Assembly (NCBI GenBank): GCA_034420695.1
Contig: DAOULB010000040.1
Span: 1-64,000 of the forward strand
DNA length: 64,000 nt
Direction: 5' to 3'
From: Io17-Chloro-G2 sp034420695
GTDB taxonomy: Bacteria; Chloroflexota; Dehalococcoidia; Lucifugimonadales; UBA3495
Shown here: positions 51,356 through 59,778 of the stretch, in pieces
How positions within the stretch are numbered: position 1 is the first letter of the stretch
Layout of the letters: every line of letters begins with the position of its first letter
Position numbers and translations under genes: made by a program
The notes under the pieces: model-generated
Seen by the model: the letters and a program-made list of their open reading frames with translations, nothing else
What the model was told of the DNA's origin: nothing
Databases searched by the model: none

Positions 51356-51934
51356 CTAGACTCTTTCTACTTGGAGGAAGTCCAGTTCCACCGGAGTCTC
51401 GCGTCCGAAGAAGGAGACCAGTACCCTGACCTTGCCCTTGCCATCGTCCACATCGCTGATTGCGCCGATGAAGTCGACGAAGGGGCCCTCGGTTATCCTT
51501 ACGGTTTCACCCTTCTCCAAGCCGATCTTGATTCGGGTAGGAGCCGAGTCCACTTGGTGGAGGATGTCCTCTATCTGCTTCTCTTCCAGTGGCACCGGCT
51601 TGGCCCGTTTGTCGGTTTCGTCCTCGGTGGAAACGAAGCCGGTGACTCCGGGGGTGTTCCGCACGGCGTACCAGCTTTCGTCGTCCATGGTCATCTGGAC
51701 GAGGATGTACCCCGGGAACAGCTTGCGGCGTTCCGAGCGGCGCTTGCCGTCCTTGAACACCACCTCTTCCTCGGTGGGAACCAGCACGTCGAAGATGCGG
51801 TCCTGCATGTCCAGGCTCTGGATGCGCAGGTCCAAATTCTTCTTGACCAGGTCTTCCTGCCCCGAATAGGTGTGTACTATATACCACCGGGGCCCCTGGT
51901 ATTCGTCCAGTTCGGTGCTTCGTTCAAGAGTCAT
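51356..51934 (-). CDS. nusG: Transcription termination/antitermination factor NusG
   Basis: A 192-residue NusG. The NGN domain begins WYIVHTYSGQEDLVKKNLDLRIQSL and includes FPGYILVQMTMDDESWYAVRNTPGVTGFV; the KOW domain follows (GETVRITEGPFVDFIGAISDVD...VLVSFFGRETPVELDFLQVE). It binds RNA polymerase and Rho or S10. Usual place after secE and before rplK. Confidence 0.97.
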   Translation of the reverse strand: MTLERSTELDEYQGPRWYIVHTYSGQEDLVKKNLDLRIQSLDMQDRIFDVLVPTEEEVVFKDGKRRSERRKLFPGYILVQMTMDDESWYAVRNTPGVTGFVSTEDETDKRAKPVPLEEKQIEDILHQVDSAPTRIKIGLEKGETVRITEGPFVDFIGAISDVDDGKGKVRVLVSFFGRETPVELDFLQVERV

Positions 51935-51993
51935 GGTTTAATCCCGGGTCTGTATGCGTGGGGGAAGGCTCCGGGCCGTCATGCCTGCGCCGG

Positions 51994-52230
51994 TCAGAGG
52001 ATGAACCTTCCAAAAACCTCGGCGAATACCCGGTCCAGTCCTCCAAGGAAGAACCCGGCGGCCGCGGCCAGCGCGATCACGACCACCGTCAGGCGGGTGG
52101 TCTCCTCGCGGCTGGGCCACACCGATTTCCTCAGCTCGGAGATAGTCTCCTGCATGAAGACAACCGGACTGACCCTGCCGGCGGCCCCCGGCGCAATGGA
52201 GCGGGGGCTTCTTGTAGATATCCTGGCCAA
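51994..52230 (-). CDS. secE: Protein translocase subunit SecE
   Basis: A 78-residue SecE: one membrane helix (LTVVVIALAAAAGFFLGGLDRVF) after the conserved amphipathic ETISELRKSVWPSREETTR helix that contacts SecY. The start is TTG at 52230, with a GAGG box about 10 nt upstream overlapping the rpmG end; an internal ATG before QETIS lacks a ribosome site. Confidence 0.93.
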   Translation of the reverse strand: MARISTRSPRSIAPGAAGRVSPVVFMQETISELRKSVWPSREETTRLTVVVIALAAAAGFFLGGLDRVFAEVFGRFIL

Positions 52231-52236
52231 CGGGCC

Positions 52237-52407
52237 CTACCTCACTTCCCTGTGGACCACGTGCCCGCGACACCGGGAGCAAAACTTGCGCAACTCAACC
52301 CTTTGGGGGTCGTTCCGCCGGTTCTTCATGGTGGTGTAGTTGCGCTCCCGGCAGTCACCGCACTGCAGGGTAATAATCTGGCGGATGTCCGCGTTCTTTC
52401 GGGCCAT
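52237..52407 (-). CDS. rpmG: Large-subunit ribosomal protein L33
   Basis: A 56-residue L33 between tuf and secE. The translation reads ARKNADIRQIITLQCGDC, then NYTTMKNRRNDPQRVELRKF, ending in FCSRCRGHVVHREVR. The two C-x-x-C pairs (CGDC and CSRC) give the zinc-binding form of L33. GAGGGG lies upstream of the ATG. It is 34 bp after the tuf stop and 6 bp before secE, so it is in the same operon. Confidence 0.95.
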   Translation of the reverse strand: MARKNADIRQIITLQCGDCRERNYTTMKNRRNDPQRVELRKFCSRCRGHVVHREVR

Positions 52408-52441
52408 GCTTAATCCAACCCCTCTTTATTCGATCACCCTT

Positions 52442-53626
52442 TTATTCAATAACCCGGGTGATTACGCCGGAGCCGACGGTGCGTCCACCTTCTCGAATTG
52501 CGAAGCGCATCTGCTCTTCAATGGGCACCGGGGATATCAGGGAGATGGTCATGCGGACGTTGTCCCCCGGCATTACCATTTCGACTCCCTCGGGCAGGGC
52601 GCACTCTCCGGTGATGTCGCTGGTCCGGATATAGAACTGGGGCTTGTAGCCGTTGAAGAAGGGAGTGTGTCTTCCGCCTTCCTCGCGGCTGAGGACGTAA
52701 ACCTCGGCTTCAGCCTTGGTATAGGGCCTCATGGAGCCCGGCTTAACCAGGACCTGGCCCCGTTCCACCTCGTCCCGGTCCACTCCCCGGAGCAGGATGC
52801 CCACCGCGTCTCCCGCCTCGGTAATGTCCAGGGTCTTGTGGAACATTTCCAGTCCGGTGGCCACGGTCTCCCGCACGTCGCCAAAGCGGATAATCTCCAC
52901 GGGCTCACCCTGCTTGAGCTGGCCCCGTTCCACCCTGCCGGTCACCACTGTGCCGCGGCCCTTGATGCCGAATACGTCCTCGATGGGCATCAGGAAGGCT
53001 TGGTCGGTGATCCGCTGGGGAACGGGGATGTAGTCATCCATGGCTTCCACCAGCTTGATGATGCCCTCTTCCGCTTCGGCGTCGCCCTCAAGGGCCTTGA
53101 GGCCGCTGACCCTGACGATGGGAGTTTCGTCACCGGGGAAGTCGTACTGGTTGAGCAGTTCCCTGACCTCCAGTTCAACCAGTTCCAGCAACTCCTCGTC
53201 GTCCATCATGTCCACTTTGTTCAATGCCACCAGGATGCGCGGCACTTCAACTTGGCGGGCCAGGAGGATGTGCTCCCTGGTCTGGGGCATGGGGCCGTCG
53301 GGGGCGCTCACCACCAGCACCGCCCCGTCCATCTGGGCGGCCCCGGTGATCATGTTCTTGATGTAGTCGGCGTGGCCTGGGCAGTCGACGTGGGCGTAGT
53401 GCCGGGTGTCGGTCTCGTATTCCACGTGGGCGATGGCTATGGTTACGCCGCGGGCCTTTTCTTCGGGGGCGTTGTCAATGCTGTCCATATCGCGGTAGTT
53501 GGCCATACCCCTTTCGGCCAACACCTTGGTGATAGCTGCGGTCAGGGTGGTCTTGCCGTGGTCCACGTGCCCGATGGTGCCGACGTTCACGTGGGGTTTG
53601 GACCTGTCGAACTGCTGTTTGGCCAT
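52442..53626 (-). CDS. tuf: Elongation factor Tu
   Basis: A 394-residue EF-Tu. G-motifs: GHVDHGKTTL, DCPGHADYIKNM, and NKVDMMDD; domains II and III follow (AFLMPIEDVFGIKGRGTVVTGRVERG and KPQFYIRTSDITGECALPEGVEMVMPGDN). It delivers aminoacyl-tRNA to the ribosome. tRNA genes lie just upstream on the same strand, as in E. coli tufB. Confidence 0.97.
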   Translation of the reverse strand: MAKQQFDRSKPHVNVGTIGHVDHGKTTLTAAITKVLAERGMANYRDMDSIDNAPEEKARGVTIAIAHVEYETDTRHYAHVDCPGHADYIKNMITGAAQMDGAVLVVSAPDGPMPQTREHILLARQVEVPRILVALNKVDMMDDEELLELVELEVRELLNQYDFPGDETPIVRVSGLKALEGDAEAEEGIIKLVEAMDDYIPVPQRITDQAFLMPIEDVFGIKGRGTVVTGRVERGQLKQGEPVEIIRFGDVRETVATGLEMFHKTLDITEAGDAVGILLRGVDRDEVERGQVLVKPGSMRPYTKAEAEVYVLSREEGGRHTPFFNGYKPQFYIRTSDITGECALPEGVEMVMPGDNVRMTISLISPVPIEEQMRFAIREGGRTVGSGVITRVIE

Positions 53627-53668
53627 ACGGGTCTACACTCCTATTTTCTTGGTGGCCTATTGTTTTGC

Positions 53669-53743
53669 TGGAGCCCAGAGGCGGGATTGAACCGCCGACC
53701 CCGTTCTTACCAAGAACGTGCTCTACCGCTGAGCTATCTGGGC
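53669..53743 (-). tRNA. tRNA-Thr (GGU anticodon)
   Basis: Cloverleaf with acceptor GCCCAGA/TCTGGGC, anticodon stem CGTTC/GAACG and loop TTGGTAA (anticodon GGT), T-arm GGCGG-TTCAATC-CCGCC. Discriminator T and an encoded CCA (53669-53671). It lies 43 bp before tuf. Confidence 0.95.
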
Positions 53744-53785
53744 TGATTGCCGGTCTTCCCGGACTTTTGCATTGGTGCCAATAAT

Positions 53786-53873
53786 TGGTGGAGGGGGCAG
53801 GATTCGAACCTGCGAAGCCCTTCCGGACGCCAGATTTACAGTCTGGTGGCTTTAACCACTCACCCACCCCTCC
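53786..53873 (-). tRNA. tRNA-Tyr (GUA anticodon)
   Basis: Class II tRNA with a long variable arm. Acceptor GGAGGGG/CCCCTCC, anticodon stem CCAGA/TCTGG with loop CTGTAAA (anticodon GTA), discriminator A and an encoded CCA. Lies 42 bp upstream of tRNA-Thr(GGU). Confidence 0.95.
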
Positions 53874-53945
53874 ATATTCCTGCGTCTCTACCCTTTGCAG
53901 CCGCACCCGGGCGGTGAAGCCGGAGAGTGGAGACTCGGTGCCGTT

Positions 53946-54020
53946 TGGAGCCCCAGAGGGGACTTGAACCCCTAACCTGTCGATTACAAATCGACTGCGC
54001 TGCCATTGCGCCACCGGGGC
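53946..54020 (-). tRNA. tRNA-Thr (UGU anticodon)
   Basis: Acceptor GCCCCGG/CTGGGGC (one non-Watson-Crick pair), anticodon stem GTCGA/TCGAC with loop TTTGTAA (anticodon TGT), T-arm AGGGG-TTCAAGT-CCCCT. Discriminator T, CCA encoded. First gene of the tRNA-tuf unit. Confidence 0.95.
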
Positions 54021-54050
54021 ACTTGGGATGCCGGGTGGCTGTGACATTAT

Positions 54051-54075
54051 AAAAAGACCCCGCGGCATCGGGGCC
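54051..54075 (-). terminator. Terminator-like hairpin in the tRNA-tuf leader
   Basis: On the minus strand GGCCCCG (54069-54075), a 6-nt loop and CGGGGTC (54056-54062) form a 7-bp stem, followed by TTTTT (54051-54055). It lies between the promoter at 54108-54137 and the first tRNA at 54020, where an attenuator would act. Confidence 0.65.
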
Positions 54076-54107
54076 AATTTATTGAGCTGCCTTTGATACC
54101 GTAAAAA

Positions 54108-54137
54108 ATTATATATACGGGGCGGGGCTAAAGTCAA
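54108..54137 (-). promoter_or_regulatory. Sigma70-type promoter for the tRNA-tuf-ribosomal operon
   Basis: On the minus strand TTGACT (54132-54137), 18-bp spacer, TATAAT (54108-54113). It would start transcription near 54101, about 80 nt before tRNA-Thr(UGU). Confidence 0.75.
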
Positions 54138-54221
54138 TCACAGCCGTTGATTTCCAAGGCGGACAGCCTGCCTGAAAAGGCCCTTCTCGAGCCCTTCCAC
54201 CGAGAACTTCAGGGCCTTCGG

Positions 54222-54378
54222 GAAATGGACTGCAGGGCAATCGCATTTTAAATCGTGAGAGAAGCCTTCAAACGTGAATCCACCCAAAATCCAGAGCAGC
54301 CGAGGTCGGTTGGCTCAACTTATCGACCTGTGCCAAAGCTGAGACCAATTAATATGCGATTGCCCTGAAATGGACTGC
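54222..54378. mobile_element. MITE-like element (54234-54366) flanked by 12-bp target-site duplications
   Basis: A 133-bp segment with perfect 13-bp terminal inverted repeats (AGGGCAATCGCAT at 54234-54246; its complement at 54354-54366), with weaker pairing for about 7 bp further in. It is flanked by exact direct repeats GAAATGGACTGC at 54222-54233 and 54367-54378. Removing element and one repeat rejoins an uninterrupted sequence. There is no room for a transposase, so it would be moved by one elsewhere. It lies between the tRNA operon promoter and apt. Confidence 0.8.
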
Positions 54379-54501
54379 CTTCAGCTTGACGGCCAACCTG
54401 CCTTATCCTACACTCGGAAACCGTTGGAAGGACTCCAACCCCAGGGTTGCAAGCCTTGGAGACAACTCCCTCCGGACAACGTAAGGGTCAAGCAGTCACC
54501 A

Positions 54502-55017
54502 ATGGTCGAGCTCAAATCCTACATTCGGGACGTTCCGGACTTTCCGGAGCCGGGAATTCTCTTCAAGGACATTACCCCTTTGCTGCAGGAACCGGCGGCT
54601 TTCACCCATGCCGTGGACTGCCTGAAAGGGAGGTTCGCCGCCGGCGATTTCGACGTGATAGTGGCGGTGGAGTCCCGGGGGTTCCTGTTTGGGGCGCCGC
54701 TGGCCTACCGTATGGGCAAGCCTCTGGTGCCGGTACGTAAGCCGGGCAAACTGCCTTCCGACACCCACTCCACCGAATACACGCTGGAGTACGGCAGCAA
54801 CACCATGGAGATTCACGCCGACGGCGTGCTGCCGGGCCAGAGGGCCTTGCTGCTGGACGACCTGCTGGCCACCGGCGGCACCCTGGCTGCAACGGCCCAA
54901 CTGGTGGAAACCACCGGAGGAAAGGTCGCGGGCATCGGAGTTGTGATAGAGCTCCTGGCCCTGGAGGGCCGGGAGCAACTCAAAGGGTACGACGTCTTTT
55001 CGCTGGTCCAGTACTGA
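54502..55017 (+). CDS. apt: Adenine phosphoribosyltransferase
   Basis: A 171-residue adenine phosphoribosyltransferase for purine salvage. Conserved: IRDVPDFPEPGILFKDITPLLQEPAAFTHAVD, VAVESRGFLFGAPLAYRMGKPLVPVRKPGKLP, and the PRPP loop RALLLDDLLATGGTLAAT. Length fits (E. coli Apt is 183). The start is the ATG at 54502 (VELKSYI); in-frame codons before it run into the mobile element's right end and lack homology. Confidence 0.93.
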   Translation: MVELKSYIRDVPDFPEPGILFKDITPLLQEPAAFTHAVDCLKGRFAAGDFDVIVAVESRGFLFGAPLAYRMGKPLVPVRKPGKLPSDTHSTEYTLEYGSNTMEIHADGVLPGQRALLLDDLLATGGTLAATAQLVETTGGKVAGIGVVIELLALEGREQLKGYDVFSLVQY

Positions 55018-55135
55018 GTATCCTAATATTTAGAATTTTATGGTGACAATCAGGGCTCTCAAGTAGACCCAACGCCGGTGAAAAATTCGCCGGCGGTTGG
55101 CAAGCGGTATCTCTAGCTTCTTCAGGAGGCAGGAC

Positions 55136-56005
55136 ATGGCAGGCGCAGTTACGGTAGGCAACGTGGAGATCACACCGGTGCTGGACATGGTGCCGCCACC
55201 CCGGGAAGCGACCATGATGTTTACCAGCACCACAGACTCCGACTGGGAGCAGTACCAGGACGTTTTGGAGGAGGGCCAACTGCAGCTCTACTACGGCGTC
55301 TGGGTGGTGCGTTCCCAAGGCAAGCTGATACTGGTGGATACCGGCATGGGGCCTGGACCCCACCCGGACCGGGGCAACAGGACCGGCAACCTGTACGAAG
55401 AGTTGCGCCCGGTGCTGACGCCGCCGGACAACACCCAGAACACCAACGTGTCACCTTCGGACCAGATAGATATTGTGGTTCATACCCACCTGCACTTCGA
55501 CCACGTGGGTTGGAACCTGAGGTACCAAGGAGGTATGCCGGCGCCGACTTTCCGCCGGGCCACCTACCTGGTGCCCAAGCTGGACTGGGACCATTTCACC
55601 GCTCCGGACGTGATCGATACGGCGCCCCAAGTGAAGACCCAGGTCATGCCGTTGCGAAGGCTCCGCAAGATGGAGCTAATCGAGGGCGAGCACAGTATTA
55701 CTGACGAGGTGATGACGTATCCCACCCCCGGACACACTCCGGGCCACCAGTCCATCCTGATTACCTCCCAGGGCGAGAAGGCAATAATCGCCGGCGACGT
55801 GCTCCACAGCAAGGTGCAGGTCCAGGAGTCGGCTTGGTGCGCCGGGGTGGATATTGACAAGGCCGCCAGCGCCAACAGCCGTGAGTGGCTGCTGAACTCC
55901 GCCGAGCAAGACGGGGCAGTGGTGGCCGCCGGCCACTTCCACCCCTCGGAGAACTTGGGGAAGATAGTCAGGCTGGAAGGAAGGCGTTACTGGCAGGGGC
56001 TCTAA
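55136..56005 (+). CDS. MBL-fold metallo-hydrolase (lactonase-like)
   Basis: A 289-residue metallo-beta-lactamase-fold protein. The zinc motif is H-T-H-L-H-F-D-H (VVHTHLHFDHVGW); further ligands are H in GHTPGHQSIL, D in AGDVLH and H in AAGHFHPSENLG. This matches the lactonase/glyoxalase-II group rather than beta-lactamases. The start at 55136 is fixed by AGGAGG 6 nt upstream. Natural substrate unknown; N-acyl lactone or other ester is possible. Ends 45 bp before hsdR, convergent. Confidence 0.85.
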   Translation: MAGAVTVGNVEITPVLDMVPPPREATMMFTSTTDSDWEQYQDVLEEGQLQLYYGVWVVRSQGKLILVDTGMGPGPHPDRGNRTGNLYEELRPVLTPPDNTQNTNVSPSDQIDIVVHTHLHFDHVGWNLRYQGGMPAPTFRRATYLVPKLDWDHFTAPDVIDTAPQVKTQVMPLRRLRKMELIEGEHSITDEVMTYPTPGHTPGHQSILITSQGEKAIIAGDVLHSKVQVQESAWCAGVDIDKAASANSREWLLNSAEQDGAVVAAGHFHPSENLGKIVRLEGRRYWQGL

Positions 56006-56049
56006 GGGGTCGAGTTCGTCGCTGACGTCCAGTCCTCTTCCGCTGACAG

Positions 56050-59000
56050 CTATTCCCCGGCAGAAACCCCGGCTGGCTTCGCGGGGCCGGTGTAGGTGGC
56101 GGTAAAGACCATCTCGGAGAGCCATCGCCGGAAGGACTCGTTGTCGCTGAACTGCTTGAAAAGCTCGGTGTGGTCTGCAAGCAGTCCCGTCATGGCTCGT
56201 TCCAAGGCCTTGTCGTGCTCAATCCGTGCGTTCTGCCGGTCGGAGTTTGCCATCGCGTTCTGATAGGCCCTGTCCTCGGCAACCTTGGTGGGCAGTTCCT
56301 CGACAATCACCTTCTCGATCTTGTCCCGGTCCTTCCACTCGATGTTGCCGAACCGGTCGTTGAACTCCCTAACTATGTTGGACAGCCTGTCCATTTCTGG
56401 TTCCGGTTTCTGTCCGCCGCCTTCTGTTGGGACCGGCTCGATCTCCGCGTCCTCGTCGGGAAGCTGGATGTCCTGCACCGCCTGCTTTTCCACCCGGTAA
56501 CTGTCCATGTCGATGGCTTCCAAAATGCCCTTTGACAGGTCGTCCTCTACGGGGGCTGGCAGCTTGGGAACCAGGAAGGTCAGGAAGATGGAGAGCTTCT
56601 CCCACTCGGCATAGGTGTAGGGCAGGATGGCCGCCAGGAACCCGTAGGCCCGGAGGAATGCCTTGGCCTTGCCCTTGAAGTCCACTTGGCCGTCCTCGTC
56701 CAACTGCTCCCGGTACAGGGCAACGCAGGCGTCCAGAATGGGGTCTAGCCGGTCCCGGTCGGCCTTGGACAGGAACAACTCCGTCAGCTCGTCCACCTGT
56801 GCCGGGTCGTACACTTGGCAGCCGTCCAGGGCTGCCTTGAGGTCGTGCAGCCTGTCGGGGTCAGTCTCCTCCGACAGGACCGTGGTGCGGTAGTAGTCGG
56901 CGAAAGCGTTTTGAATCGTGTCGACGTCGTTGGCGAAGTCCAGCACGAAGGCGTCGTGCTTGTTGGGGTGCGCCCGGTTGAGACGGGAAAGCGTCTGCAC
57001 CGCCTTCACGCCCGACAACGGCTTGTCCACGTACATCGTGTGCAGTAGCGGTTCGTCGTAGCCGGTCTGGAACTTGTCCGCGCAGACAAGGAAGCGGTAC
57101 GGGTCCTCCTGGATCCTTTCGGCGATCAGGTTCGATGAGAAGCCGTTGAGGGACGCCTCGGTAACCTTCACGCCGTCGAAGTCGTGCTCACCGGAGAAGG
57201 CGGCGATGGCCTTGTAAGGGCTCTTGCGCTCTGCCAGATAGTCCCGGATGGCGTAGAAGTAGCTGACGGCCCGCCGGATGCTGCTGGTCACCACCATGGC
57301 CCGCGCCTGGCCGCCTGTCCTTTGCAAGCCGGCCACCTGCTCGTGGAAGTTGTCCACCATGAGCTCCGCCTTCAGCCGGATAGAGTGATCATGGTCCTCC
57401 ACGTAGCGGCGCAGCTTCTTCCTGGCCCGCTTGGTGTCGAACTCCGGGTCCCCTTCCACCGTCTTTACCAACCGGTAGTAACTGTCCACCGGCGTGTAGT
57501 TTTTCAGCACGTCGATGATGAAACGTTCCTGGATAGCCTGCTTCATGGTATAGGAGTGGAAGGGTACGTGCCTGGTCTTCCCGCCTTCGGGAACCGGGGC
57601 GCCGAATATCTCCAGGGTCTTGTTCTTGGGTGTGGCGGTGAAGGCGAAATAGCTGGCGTTGGACAGCAGCCTCCTGGACTCCATCAGCCGGTTGATCTTG
57701 TCCTCGGTCGTTTCGTCCTCTTCCCCGGCGCCCGCTTCTCCCAAGGCCATGGACACCGACGCCGAGGTGCGCCCTCCCTGGCTGGAGTGGGCTTCGTCGA
57801 TGATGATGGCGAACTTTCGGCCCCGGTGCTCGTTGCCGATGGCGTCCAGGATGAAGGGAAACTTCTGCACCGTGGTGATGACGATGCGTTTGCCCTCTTG
57901 GAGCAGCCGCCGGAGGTGGCCGGAGGTCTCGGCGTGGCCAACCACCGAGCCGACTTGGGCGAACTGCCGGATGGTGTCCCGTATCTGTTTGTCCAGCACC
58001 CTGCGGTCAGTGACGATGACCACGGTGTCGAAGACGTGCGCATCCTCCCGCTCCAGACCTATCAACTGGTGGGCGAGCCACGCTATGGAGTTGGACTTGC
58101 CGCTGCCTGCCGAGTGCTGGACCAGGTATCTTCCCCCGGCTCCATTACCGGAAACGTCAGCTAGCAGTTTGCGCACCACGTCCAACTGGTGGTAGCGGGG
58201 CCAAATTTGGTCCCTCTTCTTGCGGCCCGACTTGTCGTCCCTGCTCTCCACAATCTGGGCGTAGTTCTCAATAATGTCGGTGAGACCGCCCCGGGTCAGG
58301 ACCTGTTTCCAGAGGTAGTCGGTCTTGAGGCCGTTGAGGTTGGGTGGATTGCCCTTGCCGTCGTTCCACCCCTTGTTGAAGGGCAGGAACCAAGAAGCCT
58401 TGCCCTTCAGGTGGGTGCAGAATTGCACCTCGTGGTCGTCCACGGCGAAGTGGGCCAAGCACCGGCCAAGCTCGAAGAGCCTCTCCCTGGGGTTGCGGTC
58501 CCGCTTGTACTGCTCCACGGCGTCGTCCACCGTCTGCTTGGTCAGGCTGTTCTTCAACTCAAAGGTGGCGACGGGCAGGCCGTTTATGAAGAGGCCCAGG
58601 TCCAGTGCAAGCTGGGCGTTGTCGTTGCTGTAGCGTAGCTGCCGGGTCACGCTGAAGCGGTTCTGGCGGTACAGGACTTGGGCAGCGACGTTCTCCGGCG
58701 ACGGCGTGCCGTAGAACAGGTCCATGGAGAGGGGCCCGTGCTTTACGCCCTTGCGCAGCACGTCGATGGTACCCCTCTTGGTTATTTCACTTTGCAGCCG
58801 GGCCAGGAACCGGCGCCTGGCCGGACTGTCTTGGTCCAAGTCCAGCGTACCGGCGGCCTCGGGCTGGGTGCCCTTCAGGAAAGCGGAGAGCTGGGCCAAG
58901 TCCAGGCAATACTCCCGGTCGTAGTCCTCCGGGTTGCCGTGCACCCAGCCGGAGCCGTAGTCCGCCGGGCGCTCTTGAATCGAGCCCTTGGGCGCCGGGC

Positions 59001-59070
59001 TGTGAGCGAAGCCGGTCAACTCCCTGCAGATGAGGCTTTCAAGGCCTTGCTCGCTGGTGTCGGTGGTCAC
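56050..59070 (-). CDS. hsdR: Type I restriction enzyme, R (motor/nuclease) subunit
   Basis: A 1006-residue HsdR. The N-terminal PD-(D/E)xK nuclease shows D157...E171-x-K173 (LDLGLFINGLPVATFELKNS). The SF2 translocase has Walker A HSAGSGKS at 319-326, DEAH at 425-428, the TAT motif (FAFTATPKNKTLEIFG), and motif VI QTLSRLNRAHPNK. The C-terminal region (about 690-1000) is helical and binds the M2S core. A GTG start with GAAGG 6 nt upstream lies 1 bp past the stop of the DUF5615 gene, so expression is coupled to the toxin-antitoxin genes. Confidence 0.95.
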   Translation of the reverse strand: MTTDTSEQGLESLICRELTGFAHSPAPKGSIQERPADYGSGWVHGNPEDYDREYCLDLAQLSAFLKGTQPEAAGTLDLDQDSPARRRFLARLQSEITKRGTIDVLRKGVKHGPLSMDLFYGTPSPENVAAQVLYRQNRFSVTRQLRYSNDNAQLALDLGLFINGLPVATFELKNSLTKQTVDDAVEQYKRDRNPRERLFELGRCLAHFAVDDHEVQFCTHLKGKASWFLPFNKGWNDGKGNPPNLNGLKTDYLWKQVLTRGGLTDIIENYAQIVESRDDKSGRKKRDQIWPRYHQLDVVRKLLADVSGNGAGGRYLVQHSAGSGKSNSIAWLAHQLIGLEREDAHVFDTVVIVTDRRVLDKQIRDTIRQFAQVGSVVGHAETSGHLRRLLQEGKRIVITTVQKFPFILDAIGNEHRGRKFAIIIDEAHSSQGGRTSASVSMALGEAGAGEEDETTEDKINRLMESRRLLSNASYFAFTATPKNKTLEIFGAPVPEGGKTRHVPFHSYTMKQAIQERFIIDVLKNYTPVDSYYRLVKTVEGDPEFDTKRARKKLRRYVEDHDHSIRLKAELMVDNFHEQVAGLQRTGGQARAMVVTSSIRRAVSYFYAIRDYLAERKSPYKAIAAFSGEHDFDGVKVTEASLNGFSSNLIAERIQEDPYRFLVCADKFQTGYDEPLLHTMYVDKPLSGVKAVQTLSRLNRAHPNKHDAFVLDFANDVDTIQNAFADYYRTTVLSEETDPDRLHDLKAALDGCQVYDPAQVDELTELFLSKADRDRLDPILDACVALYREQLDEDGQVDFKGKAKAFLRAYGFLAAILPYTYAEWEKLSIFLTFLVPKLPAPVEDDLSKGILEAIDMDSYRVEKQAVQDIQLPDEDAEIEPVPTEGGGQKPEPEMDRLSNIVREFNDRFGNIEWKDRDKIEKVIVEELPTKVAEDRAYQNAMANSDRQNARIEHDKALERAMTGLLADHTELFKQFSDNESFRRWLSEMVFTATYTGPAKPAGVSAGE

Positions 59071-59071
59071 G

Positions 59072-59407
59072 CTATCCTTCCCGCCTGCTGGGAATGGGGA
59101 CTTCCCTCAATTCACCGGGTTGAACCCCCTCAAGAGCGATGCGAACATCCTCGATCCTCGGCTCGATGAGTGGCCACCGGTTCGCCCCGAGAACGATTAA
59201 TGCCAGGCTTCGGCTCGCGACGTTCTGCTGATACGGCATGTTCTTGTCTGCGGTAATCACGACTTCATACCCTGCTTCCTCAGCCCGGTCCAGCAACGCG
59301 CCGTTGACGAGCGTTGCCCACCCGCGTTCCTCCGCCACGTCTACCTCATGACCGACGAGGTGACGGCGAAGCTGCCGGGGCGCATTGTGGTCAAACAGGA
59401 TTCGCAT
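59072..59407 (-). CDS. DUF5615 (PIN-like) toxin, copy 1
   Basis: A 111-residue DUF5615 protein, a PIN-like RNase family paired with DUF433 antitoxins. N-terminal RILFDHNAPRQLRRHLVGHEV gives the first acidic residue (D5) and a conserved Arg-Gln-Leu; NGALLDRAEEAGYEVVITADKNMPYQQN contains further acidic residues. It starts inside the last codons of the antitoxin (17-bp overlap), and its stop is 1 bp before hsdR. Full length, with the usual VQPGELREVPI C-terminus. Confidence 0.85.
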   Translation of the reverse strand: MRILFDHNAPRQLRRHLVGHEVDVAEERGWATLVNGALLDRAEEAGYEVVITADKNMPYQQNVASRSLALIVLGANRWPLIEPRIEDVRIALEGVQPGELREVPIPSRREG

Positions 59408-59639
59408 GCGAGACCTTAGCGGCCTTGGCGTCAAGGTCTCGCACGATGAACTCCAGGACCGCTCTTATCTGCGGTTCGTCCACCCCGCCGAACCACTCGA
59501 TGAAGTCGTGGACGGTTGCGCCCTCCGCAAGGTTGCCGAAGAGGGCCGATACGGGCAGTCGCGTGTCCTTGAACACCCAGGCTCCGCTCACCCGGCCTGG
59601 TACGCTTTCGATGCCCGGACACTTCTCCCAGTCAATCAT
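59391..59639 (-). CDS. DUF433 antitoxin, copy 1
   Basis: An 82-residue DUF433 protein: DWEKCPGIESVPGRVSGAWVFKDTRLPVSALFGNLAEGATVHDFIEWFGGVDEPQIRAVLEFIV is the complete helix-turn-helix-like family domain, thought to be the DNA-binding antitoxin of DUF5615 pairs. A GAGG box lies 7 nt upstream. It starts within an hsdS remnant, and is 62% or so alike to copy 2 by eye. Confidence 0.88.
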   Translation of the reverse strand: MIDWEKCPGIESVPGRVSGAWVFKDTRLPVSALFGNLAEGATVHDFIEWFGGVDEPQIRAVLEFIVRDLDAKAAKVSHANPV

Positions 59640-59755
59640 TTCCGGCCCTCCACATCGTGCGCCAGTTCCTCTACCAGCCCACCATCATTATATTCGTCGG
59701 CTTCCTCGGGCAACTGCGTCGCCGCCTCCCCCACGTCCAGCTTGCCCGTAACCAT
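59636..59755 (-). pseudogene. hsdS 3' remnant left by a tandem duplication (with hsdR 5' scrap at 59756-59777)
   Basis: A 39-codon frame whose translation follows the last residues of HsdS at 60333: VTGKLDVGEAATQLPEEADEYNDGG against VTGKLDVRETAAQLPDEAAEYNDDG, ending EELAHDVEGRK against EELAHDMEGRE. Just upstream on the minus strand, 59756-59777 reads GTG ACC ACC GAC ACC AGC GA, the first codons of hsdR. So the join is hsdR start to hsdS end, the mark of a tandem duplication of the hsdS-antitoxin-toxin-hsdR junction region. Confidence 0.85.
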
Positions 59756-59778
59756 GTTCGCTGGTGTCGGTGGTCACG

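Noticed and set aside
52340..53746. 468-codon plus-strand frame over tuf
   Set aside because: Antisense to EF-Tu, His/Val/Gly-rich and without family features.
54046..54051. TATAAT on the minus strand close to tRNA-Thr(UGU)
   Set aside because: No -35 element at a workable distance; the T-run belongs to the hairpin. The promoter at 54108-54137 is better.
57184..58164. 326-codon plus-strand frame over hsdR
   Set aside because: Antisense to a certain gene; no start signal or homology.
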